The position numbers and the translations under genes were made by a program. Source: Notospermus geniculatus (lineage: Eukaryota > Nemertea > Pilidiophora > Heteronemertea > Lineidae). Taken from it: a stretch of DNA of 64,000 bases. The stretch covers positions 6,452 through 70,451 of the forward strand of contig NMRB01002961.1 in NCBI GenBank assembly GCA_002633025.1, read 5' to 3'. The notes below the pieces were generated by a model that did not search any database, was not told the DNA's origin, and worked only from the letters and a program-made list of their open reading frames with translations. Below are positions 1-11,400 of this stretch, piece after piece (within the stretch, counting starts at the first letter, position 1; every line of letters starts with the position of its first letter).

Positions 1-368
1 TTCTATGGCCGTTCGAACTTGCGAACCGAGAGAGTGAAAAAAGCGGCGACCATTACGTAGCCATGGTAGCGGGCAACATATCGCGATATGACCGCCCGCG
101 GGGGGACATATCAAAATGACAATAGGTCACATGACGTAAATCAGCCAATCACGTTCACGGAATTTTACTTGAGGTACGATACAAATATATTACGCAAAAT
201 CATAGGCCTTATCAGACTTACGACACCAGCACCACTTTGCTTTATGGCCAACGTGATCTTTGCAAACATGATAAACTTCCTTTTCGCATCCTTTATGTTA
301 GAAAGTCAGGCTTTTGTACTCGTCAGTTAATATTAACCTTGACGGTCAAGTTGTACAATTATGTTATC
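1..368. other. No recognisable gene
   Basis: Non-coding by appearance. The short open frame starting at 88 has no recognisable motif and no supporting splice context. I see no repeat copy shared with the rest of the window here. Confidence 0.5.
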
Positions 369-1109
369 AACCTACGGTGGCCCATAAGGGACATTTAGTT
401 TTTCTACTTTTCTCCACGGAAATAAACTTTTCTCCGCGGAAATAACTTTATTACGCGGAATTATCTTTATTACGCGGAATTATATAAACTTTTCTCCGCG
501 CAGAGATAACTTTTCTCCGCGCAGAGAAAACTTTTCTCCGCGGAAATAACTTTTCTCCGCGGAAATAACTTTTATTCCGCAGAGAAAACTTTTCTCCGCG
601 GAATTAAACTTTTCTTCGCGGAAATAAAGTTTTCTCTGCGGAAATAAAGTTTTCTCCGCGGAAATAAAGTTTTCTCCGCAGAAATAACTTTATTCCGTGG
701 AATAAACTTGTCTCCACGTGGAAAAACTCTGGCTTTGATCAGCGATTTCTACAAAGTTAAATTCCGTGGAGAAAAGTTTAATTCCACGGAGAAAAGTTTT
801 CTCCACGTGGAGAAAACTTTTCTCCGCAGAATAAAGATATTTCCGCGGAATAAACTTTATTTCCGCAGAGAAAAGGTTATTTCCGCGGAGAAAACATAAT
901 TTCGCGGAGAAGAGTTTAATTCCGCGGAGAAAACATTATTTCTGCGGAGAAAAGTTTAATTCAGTGGAGAAAAGTTTTCTCCGCGGAATCAAGTTATTTC
1001 CGCGGAGAAAACATTATTTCCGCGGAGAAAACATTACATGTATTTCCGCGGAGAAAAGTACGAAAAAAATATAAATATAAAATGAAAAATAAATGTGCCA
1101 CCGTAGCAA
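369..1109. repeat. Inverted-repeat-flanked element filled with CCGCGG palindromes
   Basis: About 650 bp are made of degenerate copies of a roughly 18-20 bp unit centred on TTTTCTCCGCGGAAATAA. The fully symmetric version, TTTTCTCCGCGGAGAAAA, is its own reverse complement. Both strand orientations are intermixed. The array is bracketed by an inverted pair, CTACGGTGGC near 372 and GCCACCGTAG near 1096, each followed inward by an ACATTTA-like stretch, so the whole block may be one mobile element. No coding capacity is visible; the small open frame at 708-899 is just repeat sequence. Confidence 0.8.
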
Positions 1110-1197
1110 CCTTTGAAGGTTTTAGGCAATTAATTAGTGGAATAAAACTATTTTAATATTAAAAACTTCATTTCTTTAAGATCAAATTATAAATGGA

Positions 1198-1440
1198 TTA
1201 TTTGCGTGCGCTCATGCGGAACAATCTTAAAAAATGTTGTTTTTAGGACACAAGGGTTATTCGCGTGCACTCATGCGGAACCGTTTTACTTTTTGAAAAA
1301 AAACAAATTTTAAAACGGTTCCGCATGAGCGCACGCGAATAACCCTTGTGTCCTAAAAAATCACATTTTTTAAGATCTCTTTAAAAAATGCACTCTGTTA
1401 GGAGTTATTCGCGTGCGCTCATGCGGAACCATTTTACTTT
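1198..1440. repeat. Hairpin element with GCGTGCGCTCATGCGGAAC arms
   Basis: A near-perfect inverted repeat spans about 1240-1360 with arms of roughly 50 bp. Each arm carries AGGACACAAGGGTTATTCGC followed by the tract GTGCRCTCATGCGGAACCG. Additional half copies of the same tract flank it at about 1203-1222 and 1408-1432. This looks like a small non-autonomous element with nested or tandem ends. No protein coding is seen. Confidence 0.75.
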
Positions 1441-1628
1441 TTGAATTTATCATTTTCGAAAACCGCGAAGACTAATTTCCACGTTTACCTTCATAATTCA
1501 ATGGAAAATGCATAAGGGTTGGTATTTTCGTACTGTGTAAGTTCGCATTTCGGCCCATGACCGGGAAAATAAAACACACGCGAAAATTTCACGGTTTACT
1601 ACAGTAATACTTGGACTACATGTACATG

Positions 1629-1861
1629 TACTGTAAAGCAAAATAATTTCGTGGCTGGAAATTTTCGCGAATCAAGATTTATAGACATATTCGCTGCAGG
1701 ATATTTTCGCGAATCTCTGTCATTTTTTTCAGTTTTCTTACACAGACCATGTTTATCACTCGCCTGTATTTATATTCACGACAGGAAATTTTCGCGACTC
1801 ATACACTCTCATTAAAATTCGCGAAAATTTCCTGCACACGAAATTTTCCTGCTTTACAGTA
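1629..1861. repeat. MITE-like element with TACTGTAAAGC termini
   Basis: The ends are TACTGTAAAGC on the left and GCTTTACAGTA on the right. The interior repeats GAAATTTTCGCGAA several times in both orientations. Similar CGCGAAAATTT sequence lies just to the left (1560-1600), so the true limits may be wider. Confidence 0.6.
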
Positions 1862-1941
1862 TATGTGATTTCATGGCAACCATAGGGCCTAAGATTTAAC
1901 AAGTGTTGAAAAGTACTAAACAAGTTGAATAAACTTTACAA

Positions 1942-2336
1942 CAATTTCAAATTATTCTGCCAAGTTATGGACGAAGTTAAATTTAAGTGTCTGGCACTGG
2001 CCCGAATTCATAAAGGGTGTTTAGCGTAATCAGCGTTTGAATTCATCAAGTTAAAGGCCTAGAACAGGGTTCCCCCGGACCATGAAAAGTTTTCTTCACT
2101 TTTGGAATTTACATTAGTCACTCCTGAATTATCATGAAAATCCTGGTCAAAATCAATGAATTGACTATTTTCCAATCGTCACTTAGCACATTTCATTCTT
2201 CAATGATTAGAGTGAAGAGTGGCAGCGGGAACCCTGGCCTAGAAAAGCATTGTCTTGCTGCCTGTACACTGCTTGGTCAATTTCAAATTATTGCACCAAA
2301 TTATGAGTGAAGTCAAATTTAACTCTCAGACTTGGA
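1942..2336. repeat. Diverged direct repeats flanking a small MITE
   Basis: A stretch of about 58 bp starting AATTTCAAATTATT at 1942 recurs in diverged form at 2279-2336. Between the copies sits an inverted-repeat element at 2065-2235 with ends CAGGGTTCCC and GGGAACCCTG, about 171 bp. This suggests insertion of the short element near or into an older repeat. Confidence 0.55.
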
Positions 2337-2402
2337 AAACTAGGCCTTCTGTTGGCTTAGCCCCAACAAACTTCGCACAATTCATGGCTTTTTTAAAGCC
2401 GA

Positions 2403-5400
2403 TCAATAGTCCTCATCCCTAAAGTCTCTGTCCCCTGATCGCTGGTATACACCCTCGATTTCTCCGTGGTCCTCGGTTGTTATAAGATCTATGATTGCTC
2501 TCATCACTTGCCCTTCCTTGGCTGTTCTCGACCAGTCCGTCGGACCTGGCACCTTGATCTTCCTCTCAAGCACCTTATCAAGTTCATGGCGTAAATCCTG
2601 GAAGAAACCACAATGAAGGATTTTGACATCGGCTTAGAGGGTTTCAAGATACAGAATAGCACAAAATTGACACACAAAATGATAATAAGCAAGAAGTCAA
2701 TCTCCAGAATTCAAAACCACTCAGTTGCTTGTATGATTTGGAATGTTTACGAGTGGTCTCCTCGAGTCCACAACCTGAAATGAACTTCACAACTCACCTT
2801 GACTAGAGATGCAATCTCGCGTGACGCCTTGAAAACGATCCAATCATCAACGACGACACATTCGTCACCATCCACTTCTTTGATCACGATGTCGCCACCA
2901 AAAAATAGGAGCGGGCAGGGAGAGACTGCTGTGGCGTCATAGAGGAAGACCTGGGCAAGAAATAAATACAATTTTATCGTTGCTAGTTGTTGATAACGAG
3001 ACTGAGGAACTACAGCACACATCTTCTCCAAGCGCCAGTTTCCTGCACATATCTGACCCGGCATGAGAAAATGAGTCAGAATGCGCACATAAGAAGACCC
3101 AACATGTCCCAGGTGACACCAACGATTCGCTGATTTCAGGATTGTCTGCCCATTGTGAAATTTGACTTGGTTGATTTCTGTGGTTGCTGTCTGGTTCCAC
3201 CTTCGGTCTTCTTCTGTGCGACTTCCGACTCATTTTGCTGTGCCGGGTCACATATAACCCACTCTTCTTTTCACACAAGCCCAGCTTGATACCTACCTTT
3301 GTCGTTTTCATCTTGAGGTAATAAACAAGCCATTTATAAGGGAACGGTTCTTCATAGTTGACTGACTTGGGATGGAAGTTCACCCGACCATCACTCTTGG
3401 TGAAGATCTTCATGTTTCTAACTGGTCCATGACTGCAAAGAAAAGGTGGTTGTGAGGGTCGTGTGAAACAAGAGACATGAGGCAGTTCACATCAAAATTT
3501 CAGCTCAAACTTGTTTATTTAAACTTACTTGCTGGTGAAAGTGTTGATAAAGTGAACTCAGAATGGAGTGGCGGAATATGTGACCTGCTCCGGCAAAAAC
3601 AGACTGGATCCATTTCCATCTCAGCCATTTTGCCCTTCCTCAGGCCAGATTTTTCTCCAACTTGCAAACAACTCAGATTTTATCCGACTTACATAAAGAC
3701 GGATTTCTTCTGCATTGGATGAAATTCTCTGATCCGCTTGAAATGACTTTTGCGTTGTCTACTCTATTATCACTAAGCTGTCCAATACCATTGTCAACCG
3801 GCAGAGATTACATTTCAGCCATTAACCATTTGTTCTATTTCGACCAGCATCTACTTTTGCTGAAGTGGGTCACATATAATCAATCATGAAACCAAGGTAA
3901 CTTCAAAGAATAAAAGTGCTGTCTACCTGTTTTTCCGGAGGTTAGGAGGTATCTTCCCGACGTTAGGATACAGCCCGGCACAGAGAACGGCCCGTAAGAG
4001 TTTGTTGTTACCAGAGTTACAATTGGCAGCATTGTTGGATGGTGACTTGGATGAGATGAACCCGAGGTCGTAGAGTAAGTCAGCAAACTGTTGTTTCATA
4101 TTTCTTAACATCTGAAGGAAAACAAGGTTTAATCATGACGTACACGCCGTAAGTTTGGCTGTCAGAGTGGTACACATGTCACCTCTGAGTAGTCAATGAG
4201 CCAGACCTATTTTGACTGCCAATTCAGTGACCAGATCCATGTAGGGGACAAACGCATTTATCTGAATTGCCAATCAGCTGTTGAAACCTGTATACTCACC
4301 CGCAGTGTACCGACAGAGAGGAAGTTATCCCAGCAGTAATTTTGTTCTTTTCCTCGTCTCTGAGCTGACAACCATCCATTGTACGCATTCACCAGCATCA
4401 AGTGATCGCTGCACGTGTTCTCAGCTAACTCCTTCTTCCTAGCATCGGCTATCTTCTCCTTGCCCTGAGAAAAAAAAGTTTAAGTTTGGGTTTACAGTCC
4501 GACATCAACAATGGTAGAGGTGTCATCCGACTTTACACTCAGAAATGCTCAGAGATTGTAGTGAAAGACTAGAGATTGTAGTGATAGACAGGATAGACTG
4601 GGGTCAAAATGTTACACTTTGACCCCAGTCTGTCCTGAAACCTTTCAGTAGAACTCAGATGAGCTGCTCATTCAGCGCTACAATCTCTGAGCATTTCCGA
4701 CTGGTACCCATTTTACCTGGGTGGGGAGAGGCCAGTGAGGCAAAGAGACATGCCCAAAGTCTCACGCCACAGTGGGATTTGAACCCGGAATCCTCTGACC
4801 GCTAGTTGTTGGAGACTGAACCACTACACCACCGTGGCTCCTTTAGAGCCACAGTGGTGGGAAGAGTAACGGGATGTTGAGAATTGATTCAGTGATTGGG
4901 GATAACACAGTCTATGTATGTGACTGGGTCTGAGCAAGAATTGAACCCGGGATCTCAGAGGTGCCAGGCGCTAGATGTTTTGACTGCACCACTCTGACAG
5001 TCCGAAGGGAAAACTACTATACTCACTAATGGAATGATGAAAGCATCCTTGAAGCTGAGACTAGCGGCGACTGTGAGGACAGGGTCAAGACAGCCAAACA
5101 TGGCGGCAAATAGGATCATCTTCCCCGTGTGTGGGTCGACAGGCATACGAGCAAGATGGCGGCCGAGGGGGGTAAGCTCCTCATTCAGATCTAAGGCATT
5201 CTGAAAAGGAAATGCAGTCAGGTAATGCGAGTCGAACTTCACTGAACGACAGGATTCCAGATCAGCGAAATCTATGTATCTATACTACCGACAGAGCTTA
5301 TTCTGCTTCCAATCAATTTCTGATGTCATCACTCCTGAGATAGGGTTAAGGCCCGTTTCCACTACCTATAGCGGATTCCGCCGCGAGTTGCGGCGAGCGG

Positions 5401-8400
5401 AGCGGTTTTTACAGGCATTGGGGATAATCAACAGGCCATGTATTGTTAAATCATCGAAGGATTATCCAAAACTCTGCGAAAACTGCACCGCTCGCCGTAG
5501 ACTGCGACGGAATCTGCCGTCGTGGAAACAGGTTTTAGAGACTTACCAACTGATGAAGCAGCTCAATCGACCTGAGCACTGAATCCATCGGGGGAGGCTG
5601 CATGGCTTTCTTCACAAAGGGCTCAATCTTCCCTCGCTTCAGCAACTGAAATTTGGAGTAAAACCTCAATTATTATTTGAAGATATCATCCCATGTCGCC
5701 AGAGTCTTTCCAACAAAGATGGTGGCCTACAAGTTCTCCCACATGACGTCGTGGCCATTCATTGTCGAAGCATGATATAACACTACCAAACGCATCCTCT
5801 CAGGAAATGGTTTTGCCTAAAGTTTTGTCTCCCATGGTCCGCTTGACCAGCTCAGCAGCCATTGAATGGTATTAAGCTTCTGACGTCATATGGTGAGAAC
5901 TGTTGAACCGCCATCTTTGTTGGGAAGGTCTATCGTCTAATTCACCAGAGTCTTATTGTACGAGAACCAACAGAGTAAAGCAGTCAAAGAATCTATCAAA
6001 AGGAAGGTTCAATCTCCTGACAGAGAAATCATCAGATGAACATGCCGACCAATGGCCTGGAACAACCAGGACATTTCTCAAAAGGAACTGAAAATCTTAA
6101 GAACAATACCTTGATTTGAAGGCAGAGCTCCTCTAGTCTTGTCCTCAACATCTCAGGTAGCTGATAGGCCTCCAACTTTTCATGTTGGTAACGGGTATAG
6201 AGGTGGTAACACACACCTGGCTGGACTCTGGAAATACATGAAAAGATCAAATACTAATTTGACGAACTAGACCATCTTCGGTTCAAAATGGCATCTTCAC
6301 ACGGGGGAGACACACTGTCGTTTATATTCACTGACAAGGAAAATATTGTTATGTTCGTTACTCAGGTCCGAGAACACTTAATAATTCAGAACGATATATC
6401 TTCGTACAACATGCATTCTGATCATGATCTGTGAAATACAACTCGTCTCTCTGTCTTCTCTCTCTCTCTCATGGTGGGCGTGGGCTAACTCCCTGGCCTA
6501 ATTTTACTACACGTGCACGATGCGCGCGCAGACAAAACATATCACGTGACATATCTGAATACAACAATATCCTAAACAAATATGTAACCCGTCACATCAA
6601 ATCAGGTATTAAGTCGCACAAGATATGAACCAGGATGAACTAAAATAACTCCAGGAGATAAAGGAAGAAATGTAATCACTTAGATTTTATAAAAGACAGA
6701 CAATAACCCTAGGCCTACTGAAATTGACAAAACGTTGGTCTCAACCTGACAACTTCAGAGCGACTTAGTACTGGTTTTGTGGTGACGGGTCACATTACTG
6801 GATGGTTTCCCTACCTGCCAGCCCGACCCCTCCGTTGGCGAGAGTTGGCTAAACTGTTCCATTCAGGTTGTAAAGTGGTGACGTTGTTTGCAGGATCAAA
6901 ATTCTTCAATTTGATCTTACCACAGTCGATCACGTAGACCACGTCGTCAATGGTGATACTGAAAGAAAGAAAATAATGAATGGAATCAGTGAAGAGGATA
7001 CTTTAAGCTGAGTTTGTTGTAAAAGTTGAGGATGAAAGCTACACTTCAGAGGAGCAGGTGGTAGCTTACGTCCATATGAAACTTTCAGAGTGGAAACACT
7101 GGCACCTGTCTTGTTTTTTGTATTTAATTTTCCTTCAAAAGCCATAGCATTATTGGCCCTGGCATGTCTGGTAAGTACGGAAGAGGCCATCTCAAGTTAC
7201 TCATGTTCCTCACTTGGATGGGGTCTTTTACCAAGCTAAAACAGCTGACACTGTTACATGTCCTCTAACTCACCTTGTTTCAGCAATATTGGTTGCTATG
7301 ACGATCTTCCTAACCCCCTCTGGTGGACGATCAAATACCTCCCGCTGATTGACAGTCGGCATCAGAGAATGTAGCGGCAGTAGGATGGAATTCCTTGCAT
7401 TAAACATCCTATCACCGTCGAGAGCTTTGTGAAGTTTTGAAATCTGTTCCCAGCCGGGCAAAAAGACGAGAATAGCACCGTCTCCTTTTGTTGTGTGGAT
7501 GTGCCGCACCAACTCAGCAATGAGGTCAAGGTCAATTTGGTCCGGATCCATACGCTGTAGAGCTCTTTGTGTAGCAGGGGCATAACTGAAATAAATGAAG
7601 GGGCAAATGCTGGAATTATTGCTGAATCAAACACTTCATGGCAGGAAAATGACCTCAACTTTAAAGCCACACTGTACTCAATTCAGAAAGTGCTTACGTT
7701 CACCGACGTCAGGAGGTAATAATCTAGGAGGACCCTACTCCATATTCAAGTAGGGAAGGCTAGGTGCATAAAATCATGAATAACTATGGCAATGTTCATT
7801 TTTTTAAACCCAAATTTCGCCTGGTGAATGTTGAATGTCTACTTCACCAAACCGTAAAGTTGGTTTTACCACAATTAGCATATTCCTGCGTCTGGTTATC
7901 TCATTTCCCCGTGATAGTGTTTTAAGACCGATTTCGGCCGTTTTGGTCACGCTCAGATCGGTGAATGCGCACTGATTTCTGGGAAAAACAACCTTGGTTC
8001 TAGGTGGAACATTCAGTTGTTGGGAATGACGTCATTTCCTGGCCTTAGCATGCAGCGTCAACACTGCAAGTGCCGACGTCATAACGTCACACATGGTCGT
8101 GCGGTGATGTTTTGACGTCGTTGCCGGCCGGTGCACTCTTCTACACACAGCAGGCCGTATGGATGATTCGCTTTGTTTTCTCCTGGGTTTTCACACTTAA
8201 TCCAGCTACGGTTGCTCAAAAACAGATAGACGTAAGTTATTTGTTGGGTTGTTGTGCGTGTCATGGTGTGTACACCCCACTCAATCTTTGAATCGAGAAT
8301 CAAACGGCGGCCCTTGACGACCAGTCACGTGATGCCTCGCCAGATTCCTGGGGACACGATTGAAAATGAAGGAAAATCCGGTCATGCGTAACAGGCTCTT

Positions 8401-11400
8401 CCTGTTTCTGAGCGTGACCACCCGTGGTCTTAATGTATATAACAGCCTGTTCCTACGCACAAAATCATCGTTTGTCGCCATCCCGTGAGTAAACATTCAC
8501 GGAATGTTGGTCCTAATGATGTTAAAATCAGTTAAATTGAGGATGAAAAACACCGGAATGCAAAATATGATATATTTATTTCAAAAACTCGTTTTGAGTG
8601 CTGAGAGCCTACTTCAGGAGTAGGGTCCTCCTAGATTATTACCTCCTGCCGACGTTAATGTGGTGTAAAATGTACTATGGTCTATCTGAATACATTAGAG
8701 CTCTGCCCGCAGTTTTTCAATGCGTGCTGAAAACTAGGCCTTGATTCTTTGAAGCAGCCTACGAATCAGGCAAGTATCTTGGGGACCTTCGCGAGACCTT
8801 TACCTGCACTCTCCTGACACTTTGAAAATACCATAAAATTCAACACAGAGGGGCTTTAAACTTGAGTACTGGAGAATGGATTTATGTTATAGATAAGAGA
8901 GTAACCATTATAAGAAGGATCTCTTTAACTAATAGCTGTTTCTTACTTTTGATTTCTGACCCAGGCTTCATAATTCCACTGTTCCTCTTCCGCTTTCTGT
9001 CGGTCAACACGACCACGAGGTCGTCTCTTCCGTTGTGTTTGTTCAGGTGGGTTATATCTGCAAGAAATTGAAGAGGAGTGAGGCGCGATCCGACTTACAC
9101 GATAGATTTTTATTGGAAACAGCATTTGAAGGGATCTGGCCATTCCATCCGAGATAGCCAAAAATCCGACTTGTAGTGTCAAACTTATATCATTATTTCT
9201 TATTGGATGAACATTACAAAAACACAGCACTTCTCGAAGTCATCCGAGATGGGAGGTTTTCCAACTTGCGTTTCTCGGACTTGAGCATTTTCTAGTGAAG
9301 TCATCTAATGAGAGATCTCCTGTGATTGATATAAACAAAGACATGTAACACATCTCAGAGCCACTCAACACAGATTTCCACTCACCTTAATGTGTCTATC
9401 ACATCTTCGAGGTAGTACTCCTGCACCGGGTAAGTGAAGCCAGGAATATTCAACATTGGACAGGAATCTGTAGAAAAGAAAGGGAAGATTCATCAGAACT
9501 GGTCAGAGGCCGTCGTAGACAGTCACACAATCCAATCTTACAAGACTCAACTGGTCCAAACTTAAGAGACTGAATCGTAGACAGTCATGCAGTGCAAACA
9601 ACCTACGACACGATCCACTCATCAGGTCGTGAAATGTGGGAAGGCCTAAGACCCGATTCAATTGCGATAACCAATCAGGGCGTTTCATTTAGTCACATGA
9701 TTACAGTCTGTCATCATGGCTGACTTTTGGACCGTTGATCGGAAAGACCAGCTGCATGTAATTGAACTTTGGCAGGAAAATCCCTGCGTCAGTCGGCTGA
9801 TGTAATCGTATGGTGTGGACACTCTAGTCCTACGACTTATTTATAGCAAGACCAGCCGGACGACAGACGGTCCTCCTCGGATTGTAACATGCAGAGTTGT
9901 ATAATATGGCCAGGCCCTTACACTCACTGAAATACTCTGAGAACTGTTCAGCATTGAGCGTAGCACTCATCAGTATCAGTTTGAGGTCAGGACGCTTGGG
10001 AAGGATCTCCTTCAAGATAATCATGAGGAAATCAGAGTGAAGGTCTCGCTCATGGATCTCGTCCAGGATGATGTGTGACGCGTGGGTTAACAGCCTGAAT
10101 GGAGAGGAAAGAAATGATAAGATTACAGAGGGTTTAAACGGAGTGGGAAAGGTGATAAAAGCATTACAGAGGAAGCATTACAAAGGAAGTGGGAAAGGTG
10201 ACATAAACTGACAGAAATGATAAAAAGTCGACACTTACGGATCTGACTCGAGCCACTTGAGAACAATTCCTGTCGTACAGAATAGAATAGAACCTCTGGG
10301 TCTCGGCCTCTTCCTGAAATGGAAATGTTCAAACTGTCAAATCTGTGAAGAGTAGTATAGAGGCCTTGCAAATGACATCACAAGCCGCCATGCTGGGGGG
10401 CACATGCTGCAGAGACGCCGTGAAATGAGCCGTGCATGTCCCAATGACGTTACGTCAAACAATGGCGTGGCGCACTTCATGCAGGTCACGTCACACCTCT
10501 GCGCCCTGTCAAGGTCTGTGCCCTCCAGCATGGCCGCCAGGATGACGTCATTGCAAGGCCTCTATTCCATCACAGGGCAAAAGACATACACGCTTTGAGG
10601 AGTTCACAGGGCATGAAACCACCAACTATGAAGTTTGTTACATAGGTACCGGTATGTCATATCTGGTGCTGCACTCTGAAGTCCAGCATCTCCATCTTGG
10701 TTCTAATACAAAAGCCTGAATTCTACCTGAACACAAATGCCAACATAGAGGATTCTGTCACCTTGGACTTGCTCACTTCTGATGATTATTAGAATATAAT
10801 TGAAACTGTACGTACACTTCAAGCCTTATTTGGTATCCCACACTGCTATTTGTCCCACCACAGTTGTCCACCCTCTCCTGGGCCACCCGCTGTGCCACGG
10901 ATATCGCGCTGATCCGCCGAGGCTGGGTACAGATTACACGACACTTGGACCCCGTACCCTGTTTGATGTGTTCGTCAAGGATGAACTGCGCCACCTGGGT
11001 GGTTTTACCACACCCTGTCTCTCCGCTTATCACAGTCACTTGATTGTCGTTTATTGTCTGACAAATTTTCTGAATAAGAAACACACAATGATCAGTTACA
11101 GTGGATGTGAGAAGATTTTCTTACACGGGAGCTATCCAGAAATAGCTCCCCTGGTATATCCTAAAGGAGGCAGTTCAAAACGAAAATTAACCCTGGTGGA
11201 GTGAGACTACAGACGTTGCCAAAAGTGAGATATATGCAGTCTGTTCACTGGCTCACAGAACGCACAATCCGTGAAACAAACAATTAAATCAGCTGTTACA
11301 ATCACACTTCGGGACTTTCCGATCAGAATGTTAAAACTTTATTTTGTCAAAGTCGCACTTGTCAGAAAGCTTCTACAGGCGCTCATGACGCCGGTCAGTA

